Assembly: GCA_039621445.1 (NCBI GenBank)
Contig: CP154957.1
Coordinates: 32,630,399-32,694,398 of the forward strand
Direction: 5' to 3'
Source of the DNA: Euglena gracilis
Taxonomy: Eukaryota > Euglenida > Euglenophyceae > Euglenales
DNA: 64,000 nucleotides
In this document: one piece after another, positions 43,500 through 56,290 of the stretch
Numbering within the stretch: position 1 is the first letter of the stretch
How the letters are laid out: every line of letters begins with the position of its first letter
Notes under the pieces: model-generated
What the model was told of the DNA's origin: nothing
What the model saw: only the letters and a program-made list of their open reading frames with translations
Databases searched by the model: none
Position numbers and translations under genes: made by a program

Positions 43500-45757
43500 A
43501 AAGGTCAGCGGCCCTGGCCGCGAGGTGCGCCGCCAGCCGCTGGGCCACGGCGGGGGCCAGCGCCCCGGCGTTGTCCTCCGCGTTCAGCGCCGTCAGGGCC
43601 GGCGACCGCAGGGCGGCCTCCGCGAGGGCGGCGAGGCCGGCGGCCGACAGGGCGTTGCCGGCCACGTTGAGCACCGCCAGCGGGGGGCAGGGGGTTCGCC
43701 CGCCGCCGCGCCCCACCCCCGCCTCTGGTGAGCCTCGGTTGGCTGACTGGGCAGCACGGATTGCGCCCACAAAAGGACAGAACCCCGCAAAACATCGCCC
43801 CCCCCCCCCTCCTAGGGGCAAGGTGCGGACCACCCCTCCCAGGTATCGCATACCCAGGGGGGGGGGATTGGGGCTTGATAAAAATAGAACTGACAAAATT
43901 GGAAACCGAAAGAATTGGTGCCAAACCTGAAAACGGCCCGGAAAAATTTGGCACGTTTTTTTTTTTTGCAAGATGACTGGAAAAAGGGGTGATTTTCAAG
44001 ATTTTGAGGCAGGATTTTCACAAAAGGGCAGGAAAAATTTGGCAGGATTTCTGTACGCCAATTTTTTCCCAATCAATTTTTTCGGCCTCCAATTCCCCCC
44101 CCCCGGTGCAATTTTTTTTTGCTTTCCACAAGATTGATGCTCTTTCCCCAGAAAAAAGGCACTTAAAATTCGTTTTTGAATATTATTCACAATATCCCAG
44201 AAAATATGTTCGTCTCATATTTAAAATTGAGTTTTCCTCATATTTCCATATGGTTTGCTTGAAACTGTGCATTTTTTTCATTTTTACATGCTTTTGAGTA
44301 ATTGCACTTTCATGATTTTTGCATCTTTTCTCTCAGACTTTGAGCGTTTTTTCCACGCACTTTCCGCGCATTTTCCCAAGGCTGGGCTTGCGCATTTGCC
44401 ATTTGCCCCTCTCCCCATGGATCTGCAGCAATTGGTGTGTGTGAGGTTTTGACCCCACTGAGCAAGAATAGAAAGATGGAAACAAAAAATCGATGAAATG
44501 GTGAGGAAAAAAGAGCACTCAGTGTGGAAAGAAGTCTGTCCGGGCCATGATTGAAGGTAAGGCCAGAGGGCCAGCCTTATGGGGGCCAAGTTTGCATGAA
44601 AGGAGGAAGCGTTTGGCAAGCGCCCAGGAGGGCCAAGCCCCGGGGGGGGGGGGAGGTGCCAAAAAAGCACCTCGGGGGGCCTGATGAAGCAGTTTGGTCA
44701 GTTTTTGACCTTGAAAATTGTGCGGGATTATTTGGGATTGTACGGGATTATGCGGTCAAATTTTTCACCCTTGCATTTTTATGGAGAAAAGAATGCAGAT
44801 AATAATCCAAAAATGATTCAAAATGATCTCTGAAACAGAAAGCATCTGTTTTGGACGCTTTTCTGGGCCTTTTATGTTTCGAATTCTCCCAAAAAAGCAA
44901 GTTATGCGGGATTATGCGGAATTAGCGGTTCGCATTTCCCCCTGACAAAACCACTTTGGCCTTTGACAAATATTTTTACATGCCTCTGGACCTATTTTCG
45001 GCCAAATTCTAAAGGAACAGACTTTAAATCTGTTCCTGGTGTTGTGCAGCCCCTAATTTCCCTTTCGCGGACGTTGATCCCACATATCAGGGGGGGAAAT
45101 GCAACTTGGCCCTTCAAATCATGCAAGTCAAAAAAATGCAAAAAAAATGCAAAAAATGCAAAAAAAATGCAAAAAAATGCAACTTGCATGAGAACCTTGA
45201 GAAAAAGCTGGAATATGACAGAGTTTTGCTGCCTAAAATCGAAAAAAATTTCCAGGGAAAAATATTTTATGCAAAAAAAACGCAAAAAAAATCCAAAAAA
45301 ATCCAAACATACAGCAACCAACTACAAAATTTTTTTCCAGGGCAAAATATTTTATGCAAAAAAAATGCAAAAAAATGCAAAAAAATGCAAATTTCGGGAA
45401 AACCTGATTATGCAAAAAAAATGCAAATTATGCAAGTTGCATTCCCTCCCCCTGCACATCCCCCTGTGCCAAGAACATTTGCCACTGGCTGCGGTTGCCC
45501 CCGGTCCTTCCACACCGACCCCGGCAAAGCCCCCTGGGCTTCGGCAGCCGCGGCAGCGCCGCGGCGAGGAGGCGGGCGGCCTCGTCCCCCAGCGCGTTGC
45601 CGCGGAGGTTGATGACCCGCAGGGCGGCCTCCGCGCCGGGCATGGCCGCCAGCCCCGCCAGCCCCGCCGCCACGTCTGCGTCGGTGAGCCCCGCGGCCGG
45701 CGCGTGCAGCTTGCCGGCCCGCGCCGCGTGGCGCAGCCGGGCCGGGGACAGCGCCAT
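43500..45757 (-). CDS. Leucine-rich-repeat (ribonuclease-inhibitor-like) protein
   Basis: Exon 1 (45520-45757) starts at an ATG inside CTCAGATGGCGCTG and encodes MALSPARLRHAARAGKLHA, then an LRR unit with ALRVINLRGNALGDEAARLL. Exon 2 (about 43500-43724) carries LAVLNVAGNALSAAGLAALA and a further unit, ALTALNAEDNAGALAPAVAQ. The LxxLNLxxNxL...G...L spacing is that of RI-type repeats, which fold into alternating strand and helix and usually bind proteins. Phase 1 at 45520 fits a two-base start at 43724. The end is uncertain: codon bias fades after RAADLSLP near 43500. Only about three repeats are visible, so the protein is short or further exons are missed. The intron holds TIR element copy 3. 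Confidence 0.65.
45088..45454 (+). mobile_element. MITE-like element, poly-G TIR family, copy 3
   Basis: CAGGGGGGGAAATGCAACTTG at the start, CAAGTTGCATTCCCTCCCCCTG at the end. Flanks CACATAT and CACATCC share five of seven bases. It lacks one of the three internal subunits seen in copies 1 and 2. It lies in the intron of the LRR gene, about 65 bp from the exon 1 donor. Confidence 0.75.
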
Positions 45758-46733
45758 CTGAGCGGAGGGAGAGGCCCCGCGGCCCGTCGGAAACCGCGAA
45801 CGTTTCGTGGCGTGCGCCTGCTGTCTGATTGGGTTCTCAAGGGTCGTGAACAGGCGGCCAGCCTTGTCCCGAAGCTGCAGATTGGCCAAACGGGTGACCG
45901 ACAAAGAGGCCTTTTAGGACTGGGGGGGGTCCGGACCCACCCACTCACATTCGCAGAAAAAATTTTGGGGTCAAAAACATTTTGGGCAAAAGAAAAACTC
46001 CGGGGGAGGCCAGACCCCCCCCCCCCCGGGCTCCAAAATTCAAAAAAACCTCTGAACTGATTTGGCAGCCCAACAATGTTGTAGTGCTGTGTCAGGCTTC
46101 GCACTGTAAATACCCCAACCAACACCCCCCAAATATGACGGCAACGACGACGACGACAGCAACGGCGACAACACCAACAAAGCAAACAAAATGCAGTCCA
46201 ATAATAAAAAAACGTTGCGGTCCCTCAGTCGGTCTCGATGCCTTGGTCGGCAGAAGAGAGCAGTGAAGCCAGGGTGCAACATTGAACGCCTTCACAGTCT
46301 CGTGGCGATGGCGGAACTTTCTGGCACGGGTGCTGGCCCAGCAGAAGGGCAGATTGGCGCCCCCGTTCGTCGTCAATGAACATATTCTTGAGCCTGCAAT
46401 GCCAGACGCAGTGTGCATTGCGAATATGAAAGAATTGCAGGCAACGAAATACATTAAGCGTAAGATGGGGTGCCTAAGTGGCTTCTCTCTGATAACCTGG
46501 GGATACAACGCTGATGAAACATCCTTTGTGGTGTATGAACTTCTTCGACATTGGACTTGGAAAATTACTGGGAAAAAAAACGCACAAAACTGCATGGCGC
46601 ACATCATCTACCCCTGCCCACATTTGCTTCTGAGATTGCACCATTGTCGGTCATCAGGGAAGAAGATTTTCGAAAAAGCTCCTTCTTCAGGCGAAATGAT
46701 TCCCACACAAACGGAGGCATAACGCAGGCACAC

Positions 46734-47504
46734 CCCCCGCTCAATCCCAATGAGGACGTTGAACTGCACGTTGGCCATGTCGGGACACAAATCGCGGATG
46801 ATGTCGCTGTGCATCGCTGCTGAGCCCGTGAAGATCTGAGAGATCGTGTCACCTGCCGACGTGTGAGGATGATGGAACACCGGGGAATCCGCAATAATGT
46901 GGCATAATGAGTGTACAGCTTTCATTGAACAACAAAACACTCTGCTAATCCAAGTTCAGCGGTGAACAAGAATCAAACTTGAAAAGTTCTGAAGCAATGT
47001 TTGTGAAGCATCCCACATAATGTAATACTTCCAAAAAAGATGATGTTTAAAGAGAGATGCATTGACCAGGGGGGCTGGTGCTGGGGCACATGTGGTGCTT
47101 GGACAGTGGGGAGGGGCACACCGCTCTGGAGGAAGAGGAGGGCCACAGCGCGGAGGAGGTCCGGCGGGAGGGCGTGGAGTGCGCAGGCCAGCGTCAACGC
47201 CGGTGCCGCGGGCGGCGGCGGCGGGGCAGTGGTCGGGGCGCGGGGCAGGCGGGGCAGCGAGGCGGGGCATGCAGTGTCGCAGAGGAAGGCGCAGCCCCGC
47301 CGCTCGGCTTTGGCCTCGCAAGGCACACATGGGTCGGACCTGGGAAAGACGTGCAACAATTCTTGGCTTTGGTGTTGGATGCGTTGTGTGCGAACAAACA
47401 ATGCATCCAAAAACACATCACACGCACACACAGAGAGAGAGAGAGATTCATCCTTAAGCACATGTTTGCATGGCAACACACAAGCATACACACACGCGCA
47501 CACG

Positions 47505-47581
<77 letters not shown>

Positions 47582-49087
47582 AGTCACCAGCAAGAAGCCG
47601 ATGGGTGGGGGCGTTGCCATCAGCCTCAGGGCAGTGAAAAAGCTGATGAGGTTGGTTCTATCCAGCGAGTCGGCACAGTTGACCCGCCGGAAGTCCCGCT
47701 GCACAATCTGGGCCATGATGTGCAGCCGCGCTGGGCGGTCCCCGGAGAAAGTCCCTGCAGGAGCCAATGCCCCAGTGCAAGGCGGAGTTGGGTCCATCAG
47801 CCCAGGTCAGGTCAGGCTGTTTTTTTACCAACCCCAGGGAGGGGGGGGGGTCGGATCGGGAGTGCCTTGGAGTGCCTGCCCAGGCAGACCCCCCCCCCCC
47901 GGGGTGGTCGGCACCCGACAAAAATACGGCCTGGCCCCAGTCCCTAAATGCCCAAGCCACTCAGTGCTTGAGAGGGGGAAATAGGAACACAGCGGAAATG
48001 AACGTCGGGAAATGCGTACTCTCGAACTGAACACAGCCTTTGGGACATGTGCACACGTGCCTCCCTCGGACCTCACAACAGCGTGAGGATCCGGGCGCAT
48101 GGGACGCATGGCTTGGAGGGCGCACCGGAGGACAGCACGGAGGACGCGGCCCGCAGGGGCAGGCACTGCCAGGCGTCCGCCACCGCCCCCTGCACCCCGA
48201 GCCGGCGGACGGCGCCGTGCCAGTCGAAGTGGAGGTACCCCAGCGTGGCCTGGCAGACGGCCGCCAGGAGGGACACAGTAGCGCGTGCCACGTGGCACGC
48301 ACTACGGTGGCGGGGAAAGGCAGCTTCCCATGACCGACTTCCTTCCGGCCCATGCCCCTCCCCCTCCGCACTGGGGACGTCCTTCGATGTTTGCACTGCG
48401 GCAGCATCACTTTCCAATGTGAGGAACAGAGAAAAAGAAAGAAATTGTTTGACTGCGAGACGGGAAAGGGTTGGGGGAGCAAACCAACCGAAGGACTACC
48501 TGGTGTCCCACTTTTCCCAATTCTTCACCATTCTTGGGCACATATTTTCAGTAGCAGGTTCTGTTTGCTCCCCCCCCTTTACACAGAGCTGTCACCCAAT
48601 CAGCCAAAACCCAGCAGCACCTCACACCTCTCCCAGAGATTTCGCAGCGAGCTGTACGGCCTCTTCGTACTTCTGGCTGAGGCGTTCCTCAGAGCTGAAA
48701 GTACAAGCACCCGTCGACATAATGATACAGGTGGACGAATGCAATCCATCCTCGGAAGCCATCCACGTGAACAATCTCTTGAGGAAAAGAATATCAATAC
48801 TCCAGTTCAGGCATGGGGCGAAAGAAGGGCAACACAGGGGGCATACGGCCAGGCCCGTGACAGCAGATCCACAACTTGCACCCCAATGTCCCTGTGGCCC
48901 TCCATTGCTGCATCCATGGCTACAATCTTTCGGAGGTGCCCCTGACAAAAACGAGCAGGCAGTGCAGGGAAATGCACAACGAACTCCGCTTCTCCAAAAC
49001 CTGATGACTTGAGGTGGACCAGGTGTGATTCCACCCACCCACCCACACCCACCCACACACACACACACAATGCGCACACATACAGAC

Positions 49088-49118
<31 letters not shown>

Positions 49119-49131
49119 TAGGCACACACAC

Positions 49132-49225
<94 letters not shown>

Positions 49226-49383
49226 ACACACACATACACGGCTGTTCATCATTACCAAACCAATTCAACTTGAGGGAACCACGCATTGCTGGAATGCGTT
49301 CATGCTAAAAAGGATGGATCTCCCAAGGCACCTGATGCCGAGCAGCATTGTGTGCATGCATTCATGCATGTTTGTGCGCGTGC

Positions 49384-49437
<54 letters not shown>

Positions 49438-52400
49438 GCGAGCGCGCTACGGCGTGTGTCATGAATTGGACAATTTAAAAAAACGAACACACCAAAAGGG
49501 TAGAAAAATACTGTGGCGTGGCAGCATGGCACTGTTCATCGAGGGGCGGCCCAAACAGGCTGTAAAACTGCGACGTCCCCTCGTAGTTCAATGTGATGGG
49601 AACGGTTCCCCGCCGCCAGATGTGCCGCGCCCATTGGTGGGAGGAACCTAGCGGGAGGAAACGGCTATTGCATGCCTTTGGTTTGATTGGACTGTTGAGT
49701 GACAGTTAAAAAAAATCAGCCACAGAGGGGGGGACAATACAAAAAGGCACTTCAAAATTGGTATCCAAATAATTATCATTATTATTATCCAAATAATACA
49801 AAGAAATTTACCTCCCCCCCCCTCGTCCAACGACCCCTAATGTTCGTCTCTGCCGGGGGGGGGGGGGGCGGTCGCTAAAATGGCCAATGTTCGTCTCCGA
49901 CCAGGGGAGGTGGTCGTTAGACAAGCGGGGTGGACCCCAAGTCGGAGGAAAATTTACCATAGATGGGGTATATGGCCATTTTTGGGCTGTTTTTGGCCAT
50001 TTATGCTATTTCTTGACTACGGTTGGCCACCTTTGGCCATTTTTGGACATTTTTGGGGCACTTTTGGGAATTTTTAGGCATTTTTGACCACTTTTCGCCA
50101 TGTTTGGTCGCTTTTGGCCACTTTTGGCAACTGTTGGCCACACGTTGGCCCCCTTTGCCCATTTTGGCCACTTTAGGCTGTTTTTGGTTACTTTTGGCCA
50201 TTTTTGCCTTATTTTTGCTATTTTGACCACTTTTTGGGCACTTTTGGCCATCCTTTGGCCATTTTAGGCCATTTTGGGCCATTTTTGACTGTTTTTAGCC
50301 AACTTTTAGCAATTTTGGCCGAACCAACATCGTATACAAAAAGATCGTCTCTGACCGGGGGGGGTGGTCGTTAGACAAGCCCGGTCGTTGGACCAGGGGG
50401 GGGGGTGGTACAAAAAATAAAATGTTACTTGCATAGGAATTTCCTTTTGGACCTCCAGGATGTACACTTTTTGCAGGAGAGCACTTCAAAAATTTTGGCA
50501 GGACACCACCAAAGGCGCCCCCCCAGGGGGGCCCTTTAGTTGTTCCGGGGGGGGGGGGAGGTGGTATCCGCGTCACACTTTTCGCCTTTCTTGGTCCTTT
50601 TCCCCTGGAAAATGCCCCGGAATCGGGGCAATTGTGGTCGGATTCGGGGATAATGTGTGCTTGTTTTGAGGAATAGGGTTAGGCACGAGGATTGGCCAAC
50701 TATAGGACCAATGTTAGACCGGAAGTTAGGGCACCCGTTTCGGAAGATTTTTAGGGTGCTCTTTTGTCGGAATTTGCCAAAATTCCGCCTAAATTCTAAC
50801 TTGGTCTGGACCGAGCATAACTTCTCCGTAAATTCCAAAAAACTGGAGCCCTTCAGGAGTCCAGCTGGAACCCTAACTCTATCCCCCAGTAACTCCCGAT
50901 AACTATATCCTAACTATATCCTAATATTCATTATGCAACGTTTTCTTTCAAAATGCAACACGTTAATGCATTGCATATTTTGAACAATAACTTTTGCACT
51001 CTTTTTCCACCAAAGACACAGAATCATGAGCAAAAGATTGTATTGCACTTTTATTTTAAAAAAATGCAATACAAAGAATCCAAAGCAAAATAAACCAAAG
51101 AAGAATCACACACCAATGGCAAGCATGCTGCAAACTTGCATAATGACACAGTTGTACTGGCACAATTGCACACATGTTTCAACATTCATTATGGAAAAAA
51201 TCAAAATGCAAAATTGGTCCAAAAAATGTGGAGTGCGGATGTCTGGGGATTCTGGAAGAAGGGCAACCTCCCTGTGGAATCATCCTAAAACTGGGAGGTG
51301 GAATCGTGCAAAAAAAAAACGGGACGTAATATTCTAAACTTTTCATTGTGCAAAAATGAAAAAAATTCACTTTTTTTAAAATACGCCAAAAATGCAAACT
51401 TGCATATCCTCCCCTGGTTCGATACCCAACATCCTCTGGTTGTGGATTTGTGGACGGGATCTATGACTCGCATTCGAAAAAGTCAAAGCACAGTGCTCCT
51501 GGAAACAGAGCACCTGCCGGCAACGCGCCTTCCTCCTCCCACCACAGGAACAGTTCGCATTCGAACTCGTTGCCCGGGTGGCCTGCGAGGTTGAGGCCCC
51601 GGCCCGTGATGCGGGGCCCCCGGCAGGGCTACATACTGGGGAAGTGCACGGGAGCGCACTTTTTAGGAAACAAATTTCAGGGTGTGTAACTTTTCAGGGG
51701 TCAGTGATTTCAGGGGGGGGAACATTTAGGATGGGAACAGAAACTGCAAAAAAGGCAAATTGCCCAAAAGGTCAAAAGACGGGTCAAATTGTGGAAAGGG
51801 CAAAATGGATCAGGCTCAATCCCAGTTGGGGGGTGCGCACTTTGCAGTGAGGAAGTTTCGGATCCCCGGGGGTGCGCACTTACCGGGGGGGGGGGGGGGC
51901 TCCACCTGCCCCCCCCCCTCCCGGCCACCGACCGGGGGCCTACGGGGGGGGGGGGGTACTGGGCACATCCTTACCTACAACACGACCGAGGGTTGTTCGG
52001 TAAATAGGTGTGGTCGGTGGCAATGGGAGGGGGGGGGGGCACAGGTACCGCACGGCCCCCCTGCTCCGGCGGGCGCCACAGCCAGCCCTGGCCCTGGGTT
52101 GCGGCGGTCCTGCCGGCAGAGCAGCGCCAGCGAGAGGCGGGCGCGGCAGCGACCCGGCACGAGTCAGGGGGCTGGGGGTGCCAAGCAACCCGGTGCACAT
52201 CAAGGAGGAGCCGCCCGCCCACCGCTTGGGGGGTCGGGAACCTGGAAACTGTTGGTGCATGACGTTTGGCGGACAAAAAGTGCCGGCAAAGCATCCCACC
52301 GGGCAAAGTTCTGGTTCCGGATGACGGAAACGATTCGGGTTGTGCCCACTTCAATCTGGGTATTATTTGGGAACTTAAATTTTATATTGTTGGGAACACC

Positions 52401-53693
52401 TTTTCCTTGAAGGGGGAAAAGCAATAGCCAACTGCCTTTACTTGCTGGGTTGCCAACAGGAAACCCTCCATCCCAGTTGGGGGGTTACACACTGAGTTTG
52501 GAAAAGCAAAATGCCGACAGATAGGGCATTCCAGGGGCATCTTCTTCTTTTGAAAATCGCCAGACACTTCCTTTGCTTCCGCTTCATTTTCGGAATATTT
52601 TGAAAAAAATCGATTTTTGCCCAAAAAAAACGAAAATAACCGACTAAAAACTAGCAGTCACCCAGCCTCTTGTGGGGAGATTAACCCAAGCCACCAGCAC
52701 ACAACCGCAGCTACAGCCACATCGCTGGACAGGGACATCGTCTTTGGGGCTCAGTGGGATGCACTGGCTGCCAGCATAACCTCTAAAGAGCACAAACAGA
52801 AGGGGGCGGCCACTGCTCCTGCTCAGGCTAAGCAACCTCCTCCAAATTGGCCCATGCGAGTCCAGACAAAAAGAAAGTCTGGGCCACCGGAGAGGGAAAT
52901 AAGCGGGGTGGTTGCCGCCCTGCCCAGGCCCAGCATGGCCCATGCCAAAATGTGACCCAGTCCTTGTCTAAGTCCTGTACCTTTGGTGAAAGGACAGGGA
53001 TGCTGCAACAACAATTGTTGTGGGCACATTTCTTTGTGGAAACGTTTTGGAGAGCACAATGAATCACACAATCGCTGGGACCCTTCTGCTGTGGGATTTG
53101 TTTTGCCAGAAAAAGACAGCCAGACACCAAGCGGAGAACCAGATAGGGCATTTTCGACAGGTGCAGTTAATGAGCGGCCAGGAATGGGAAGTCCGCCTTT
53201 CTGTCAGGTACCCCACAGTCCATTCAAACAGAAACATGATATGGCAGAGCTGCCAACTCACCTGAGCAGCACTGTGCACACGTCCTCCAGCCCGGCGTCG
53301 GCGAAGGGCCGCCGCAGCACGGCCGTCCAGTCAAACTCCGCTGCCCAGGGGGTCAGCCAGTCGTCGGCAGCACACGCCCCCGACCCGTTGACACCATCAC
53401 ACCTTACCATTTGGCATCACAGCTCTGTCAGCCAACAGCAGTGTCTCATTGGTACAAAATCCATCGATGGGAAAACCTGCTGGACGCTCCGTTTTGGGAA
53501 GAGAGCTGTTTCCGGCCTGAGTTCATGGCTGTGTTTTTTGCTGTGTGTACAGTACATGCACACACATGTACATATACTACTGTACATGTCTATCAACGGC
53601 ATTCCCACACCCGCGACTATATCTATATCTATATCTATATCTATATCTATATCTATATCTATATCTATATCTATATCTATATCTATATCTATC

Positions 53694-53738
<45 letters not shown>

Positions 53739-55468
53739 ATATATATAACAATACACGAAGAGTGGGCTGGTCGCGGCGCAGCCCGTAGGGTAGGGGGGCC
53801 GTCAGATCCGCCCCCAGGCTGAAGAAGTGCGTCTGGGCGAGGCTCATCGCCAACAGCTCCTCCACTGCCGCCCTCTCCGCCTCCGTCTGGTCCTCCTCGC
53901 CTGCCGCTCTGGGGCTGGGGGCAGGAAGGCGGAGGCGGATATGGTGCCCCTGCCGATCCAAGGCACACCAGTTTTAGCGAATGGGTCCTCGAAGCAGGAG
54001 TGTGTTCCAAAAGAGTAAACTGATACCCCGACAACACATACACTGCGGGGTGTGACTGGCCGCCCGACCAGCCGCCCTTCCTGGGTGGGGCAGTCCACCT
54101 CAACCCCCTCTGTTAGGGCTTCCAACGGTGACCATTTTAGTTTCATCTCGCCACCGAGGCAAAAATTCTCTGGCATCAATTTCCGGGTCAATGCAAAAGT
54201 GGAAGCACCCCCCACACTCCCTGCTCCCTGGGTGGAAATCAATGGGACCCACGTCGAACGCTCAACTTCGAAGACTTCTGCATCTGGATGCGCAGGAGGC
54301 ATGAGAAGGAGGTCTTATAAAATATCTGGGCAGATCTACATATGCAATGATGCAATGCAACCCGTGCACAAGAGAAATAATTGTCTGCCTTCAGTGGGAG
54401 CCAGAGTGCTGCTTGGAGAACCCCTTAGCTTGCCCAGCTGGGGGGGGGGGAAAGCAAATGCCACATGGGTCCGGCCGCAGCTGGTTTAGACCAGGAATTC
54501 TGGTGAGGACCCTAAAATCATCGTTTCTCATCCGCAGACCAGAACTTTGGCAGGGCAACTTCGGCTTGGTGTGTCAATACAACAGAAGAAGCATTGCATA
54601 CCCTACAAAACAAAACCAAAAACGACCGCAGCAGCAGCAGCAGCAACTACAGCGATGATGACGACGACGACGACGACCACGCGGACGAGGAGGACGACAA
54701 CGACGATCAGAACAATGATTAAAACGACTTCAACGGCGGCGGCGACGACGACACACCACTCACAGGGAAGGCAATCCGGATGGTGGCCTCGTCGACGCAG
54801 AGCAAAAAGCTGGTGGAGCCGATGGTGCAGCTGCCGCAGACCCTAATTGCCTCATGTTGGAGGGTCGGCATCCGAGTGGAATGCTACAGGAGGTTGGCCT
54901 GGAGTCGCAACAAACCAGATGCCAAACACACACACAAAAAAACGTGCTCAGGGCTCTGGTTCACGGCTGCTGAATCTGCATCCTGTGGAGAAAAGTGGGG
55001 TTGGTGTGATTAAACAAAAGAGAAGCAGCTTCTCATCATATAAAAAAAGGAGTCCCGACCCACCCTGACGTTCCACACAGGGTAGCGGCCCCGACACATC
55101 GCACTGCAGGGCTTGCCAGGCAGCTTGTGGGGTGTAAAATGTGCCAGGTCCTGCAGAAAAATGGGCGAAGAAGTTGTTGAAGAAGTGGCCATGGGTGAGG
55201 CAAGAATCCATCGGGGGGAGGGGGCAGAAAAGACTTATTTCTTTCGCCTGGCATGACCACAAAAAAAATGCAGGGCCAGGGGCAGACCAAAGAGACGAGT
55301 AACAGTGCCCGTCTCCGGCGCCAATGTCGCAACGATCCACCCTTCGGGCCGGGCTGCCAGCAGGTACCAGTGCCAGTCCTCTGAGTGCAACACTGCCGCC
55401 CGGGATTCAGCAACAGGGCTGCGTTGGAGTTCCCTCTGTGGGTCAGTGATGCGAACGTGATGTGCCAT
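46734..55468 (-). CDS. SAC9-type phosphoinositide phosphatase
   Basis: SAC-domain enzymes remove phosphates from phosphoinositides on membranes. Exons with good signals: about 55290-55468 (ATG 55468), 55058-55153, 54764-54842, about 54190-54310, about 53755-53945, 53262-53370, about 52060-52155, 51514-51628, 49512-49647, 48847-49000, 48628-48694, 48126-48249, 47588-47754, 47122-47339 and 46734-46852. Order and motifs follow plant SAC9: [38 protein letters not shown], the catalytic CX5R loop as [13 protein letters not shown] (C..DSLDR), then FLQSG and [18 protein letters not shown]. Phases agree for 51628 to 49647, 49000 to 47588 and 47339 to 46852. Other joins fail and imply missed small exons or unusual sites. 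A possible exon at 46260-46330 follows. No WW domain or long C-terminal region, as in plant SAC9, is seen before the next gene starts at 45757. Confidence 0.85.
47500..47579. repeat. (CA)n microsatellite
   Basis: About 38 CA units directly downstream (minus strand) of the donor of the SAC catalytic exon (47588), so the intron's 5' end consists of GT repeats. Confidence 0.96.
47813..47933. mobile_element. Short CAGGCTGTTTTTTTACC element, copy 1
   Basis: CAGGCTGTTTTTTTACCAA at one end and AAAAATACGGCCTG at the other are imperfect inverted ends. A core GTGCCTTGGAGTGCCTG lies between G and C runs. A homologous copy is at 62760. This one is in a SAC intron. Confidence 0.6.
49040..49240. repeat. 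(CA)n array
   Basis: CCCA and CACA units, then a long pure (CA)n run. It begins about 40 bases beyond the acceptor end of SAC exon 48847-49000. Confidence 0.96.
49385..49437. repeat. (GT)n microsatellite
   Basis: About 24 GT units between SAC exons 49512-49647 and 48847-49000. Confidence 0.95.
49809..50410. mobile_element. TIR-bounded element with internal minisatellite
   Basis: TACC-T-C10-TCGTCCAACGACC at the left end matches the inverse of the right end (GGTCGTTGGACCAG-G10-TGGTA). Inside, CGTCTC(T/C)GACC(A/G)GGGG...GGTGGTCGTTAGACAAG occurs at both sides of a degenerate 10-11 bp tandem array of ACTTTTGGCCA units (about 49970-50325). It has no coding capacity. It is intronic in the SAC gene. 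Confidence 0.7.
53608..53747. repeat. (CTATAT)n/(CTAT)n microsatellite
   Basis: About 80 bp of CTATAT units shifting to CTAT and TATA. It ends just before the 3' boundary of a SAC exon. Confidence 0.95.
54650..54760. repeat. Degenerate trinucleotide (GAC/ACG)n
   Basis: GATGATGACGACGAC... with many substitutions, ending at the donor of SAC exon 54764-54842. A similar (ACG)n stretch lies at 46139-46175. Confidence 0.8.
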
Positions 55469-56231
55469 CGGTGAAGGCAGTGGAAGACATATAAGAATCG
55501 TCGAGAGTTACCATTCAGATTCAAAGGGCAGATTGAATGCCAATATAGGGAAACAAAACGTTTCACTGAATTCGCAAACTTATTTATTTATTTGAATTTT
55601 TTTTAACTTATTTAAAATGGGAGGTGTGGAATGGAAGCTGGAATGATAAATAAAAATGAAAAGATGCAAAAAAAATGAACCAAACAATTCCCTTCAATTT
55701 GACCTAATTTAAGAACCCTGTTTCGGAGAGGTAGATCACTCAAATTCCCGCCCAGTGCTGGAATAAAAGTGTAAATGCTCAAACCCATTACCCTCTGTCC
55801 AAGTCTCCCTGTAGCTCCTCTCAATGGGGTCCCAAGTAACCCTGATCGTTGTGAAGGACCAGCTTGGCCTGGCCAGTGCTGCTGCTCTCCGACTTCACCT
55901 CTGCTCTCTGCTCGGCGCCAACCCCAGCCATTGGCTGGGTCACGGGGTCATGGTTGATAAAACCACTGCCCAAGCCATAATAAAAACAGATACAAAAGCA
56001 GACGATCAATGAGAGTCTGAGAGTAAAGAGGCACAGCAGTCCACGCTGTGCACCTCTCATGCCAGATCATAAAACAATCAGCGATTTTTTTTGTCAAAGT
56101 AATCAGCCAAAATTCAAAGAAAATACAAAAATGGTCATGTTGGGAAACAAAGGGACTTTTAAGGGTTTCACAGAGGATCCATTATGCGATACAAGAGACA
56201 GGTCAGGAAAGGAAACTTGAGCCGAACAACC

Positions 56232-56290
56232 TGAACCCCAACCCCAACCCTAACCCTAACCCTATTCCTGACCCCTAACCCTAAACCTAT
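56232..56290. repeat. Interstitial telomere-like (CCCTAA)n, degenerate
   Basis: CCCCAACCCCAACCCTAACCCTAACCCTATTCCTGACCCCTAACCCTAAACC. The units are short and imperfect, so this is an internal tract rather than a chromosome end. Confidence 0.7.

Noticed and set aside
46282-46722. Plus-strand open frame of about 146 codons
   Set aside because: It ends next to a SAC exon of clear quality on the minus strand and overlaps a possible further one. Its codon use is unbiased.
53844-54302. Whole 150-codon minus-strand frame as one SAC exon
   Set aside because: Only the segment near 54190-54310 ([12 protein letters not shown]) and the stretch below 53945 match the family. The middle has weak codon bias and the two matching parts are in different frames.
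56232-56290. CCCTAA tract as a chromosome end
   Set aside because: The units are few and imperfect, and genes continue on both sides.
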